Below, piece by piece: positions 62,758-64,000 of a stretch of DNA of 64,000 nucleotides. The position numbers were made by a program, and so were the translations under genes. This DNA is from an uncultured Gilliamella sp. (GTDB lineage Bacteria; Pseudomonadota; Gammaproteobacteria; Enterobacterales; Orbaceae), in assembly GCA_946480175.1 (NCBI GenBank), contig CAMLIK010000002.1, positions 24,304-88,303 on the forward strand, given 5' to 3'. The notes beneath the pieces were generated by a model. That model was not told the origin of the DNA and made no database searches. It saw only the letters and a list, made by a program, of their open reading frames with translations. Position 1 is the first letter of the stretch. Each line of letters opens with the position of its first letter.

Positions 62758-64000
<1,243 letters not shown>

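Overview
AT-rich gammaproteobacterial chromosome segment. Gene content suggests an Orbaceae-like gut symbiont, but no search was run to confirm this. From left to right it contains: (1) a large flagellar block at about 1-24.9 kb (flgH'IJ, flgKL, motAB, flhDC, fliA, fliC, fliDST, fliE, fliFGHIJKLMNOPQR); (2) a cell-wall elongation and tRNA-modification block at 25-32.4 kb (dacA, rodA, mrdA, phoH-like, zinc-ribbon protein, miaB); (3) amiC, rsmG and mnmG, followed by a GATC-rich intergenic region at about 36.36-36.72 kb with 13-mer-like AT repeats and DnaA boxes, which I read as the chromosomal origin oriC; (4) a decayed gene and then hda, about 1.2 kb from the origin; (5) a pectin/oligogalacturonide catabolic island at 39.5-52.4 kb (GPH transporter, double-length KdgM-like porin, CE12-like esterase, PL1 and PL9 lyases, PL22 oligogalacturonate lyase, DhuI-like isomerase, KduD/DhuD-like SDR, KdgF, IclR/KdgR-like regulator); (6) anmK-tsaC, an orphan tusB, and the tsaE-amiB-mutL-miaA-hfq-hflX-hflK-hflC-purA' superoperon. 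The observations I rate highest are: the oriC and its unusual hda neighbour, where hda seems to start at a non-canonical AUU codon; an 8-bp poly-C tract inside the flagellar master regulator flhC; three sigma-28 promoters with exact spacing; an internally duplicated KdgM-type porin; a DhuI/DhuD-type (streptococcal-like) branch embedded in a pectin pathway, with a KdgR-like plus CRP control region; and a pseudogene whose frameshift is explained by an 8-bp tandem duplication.
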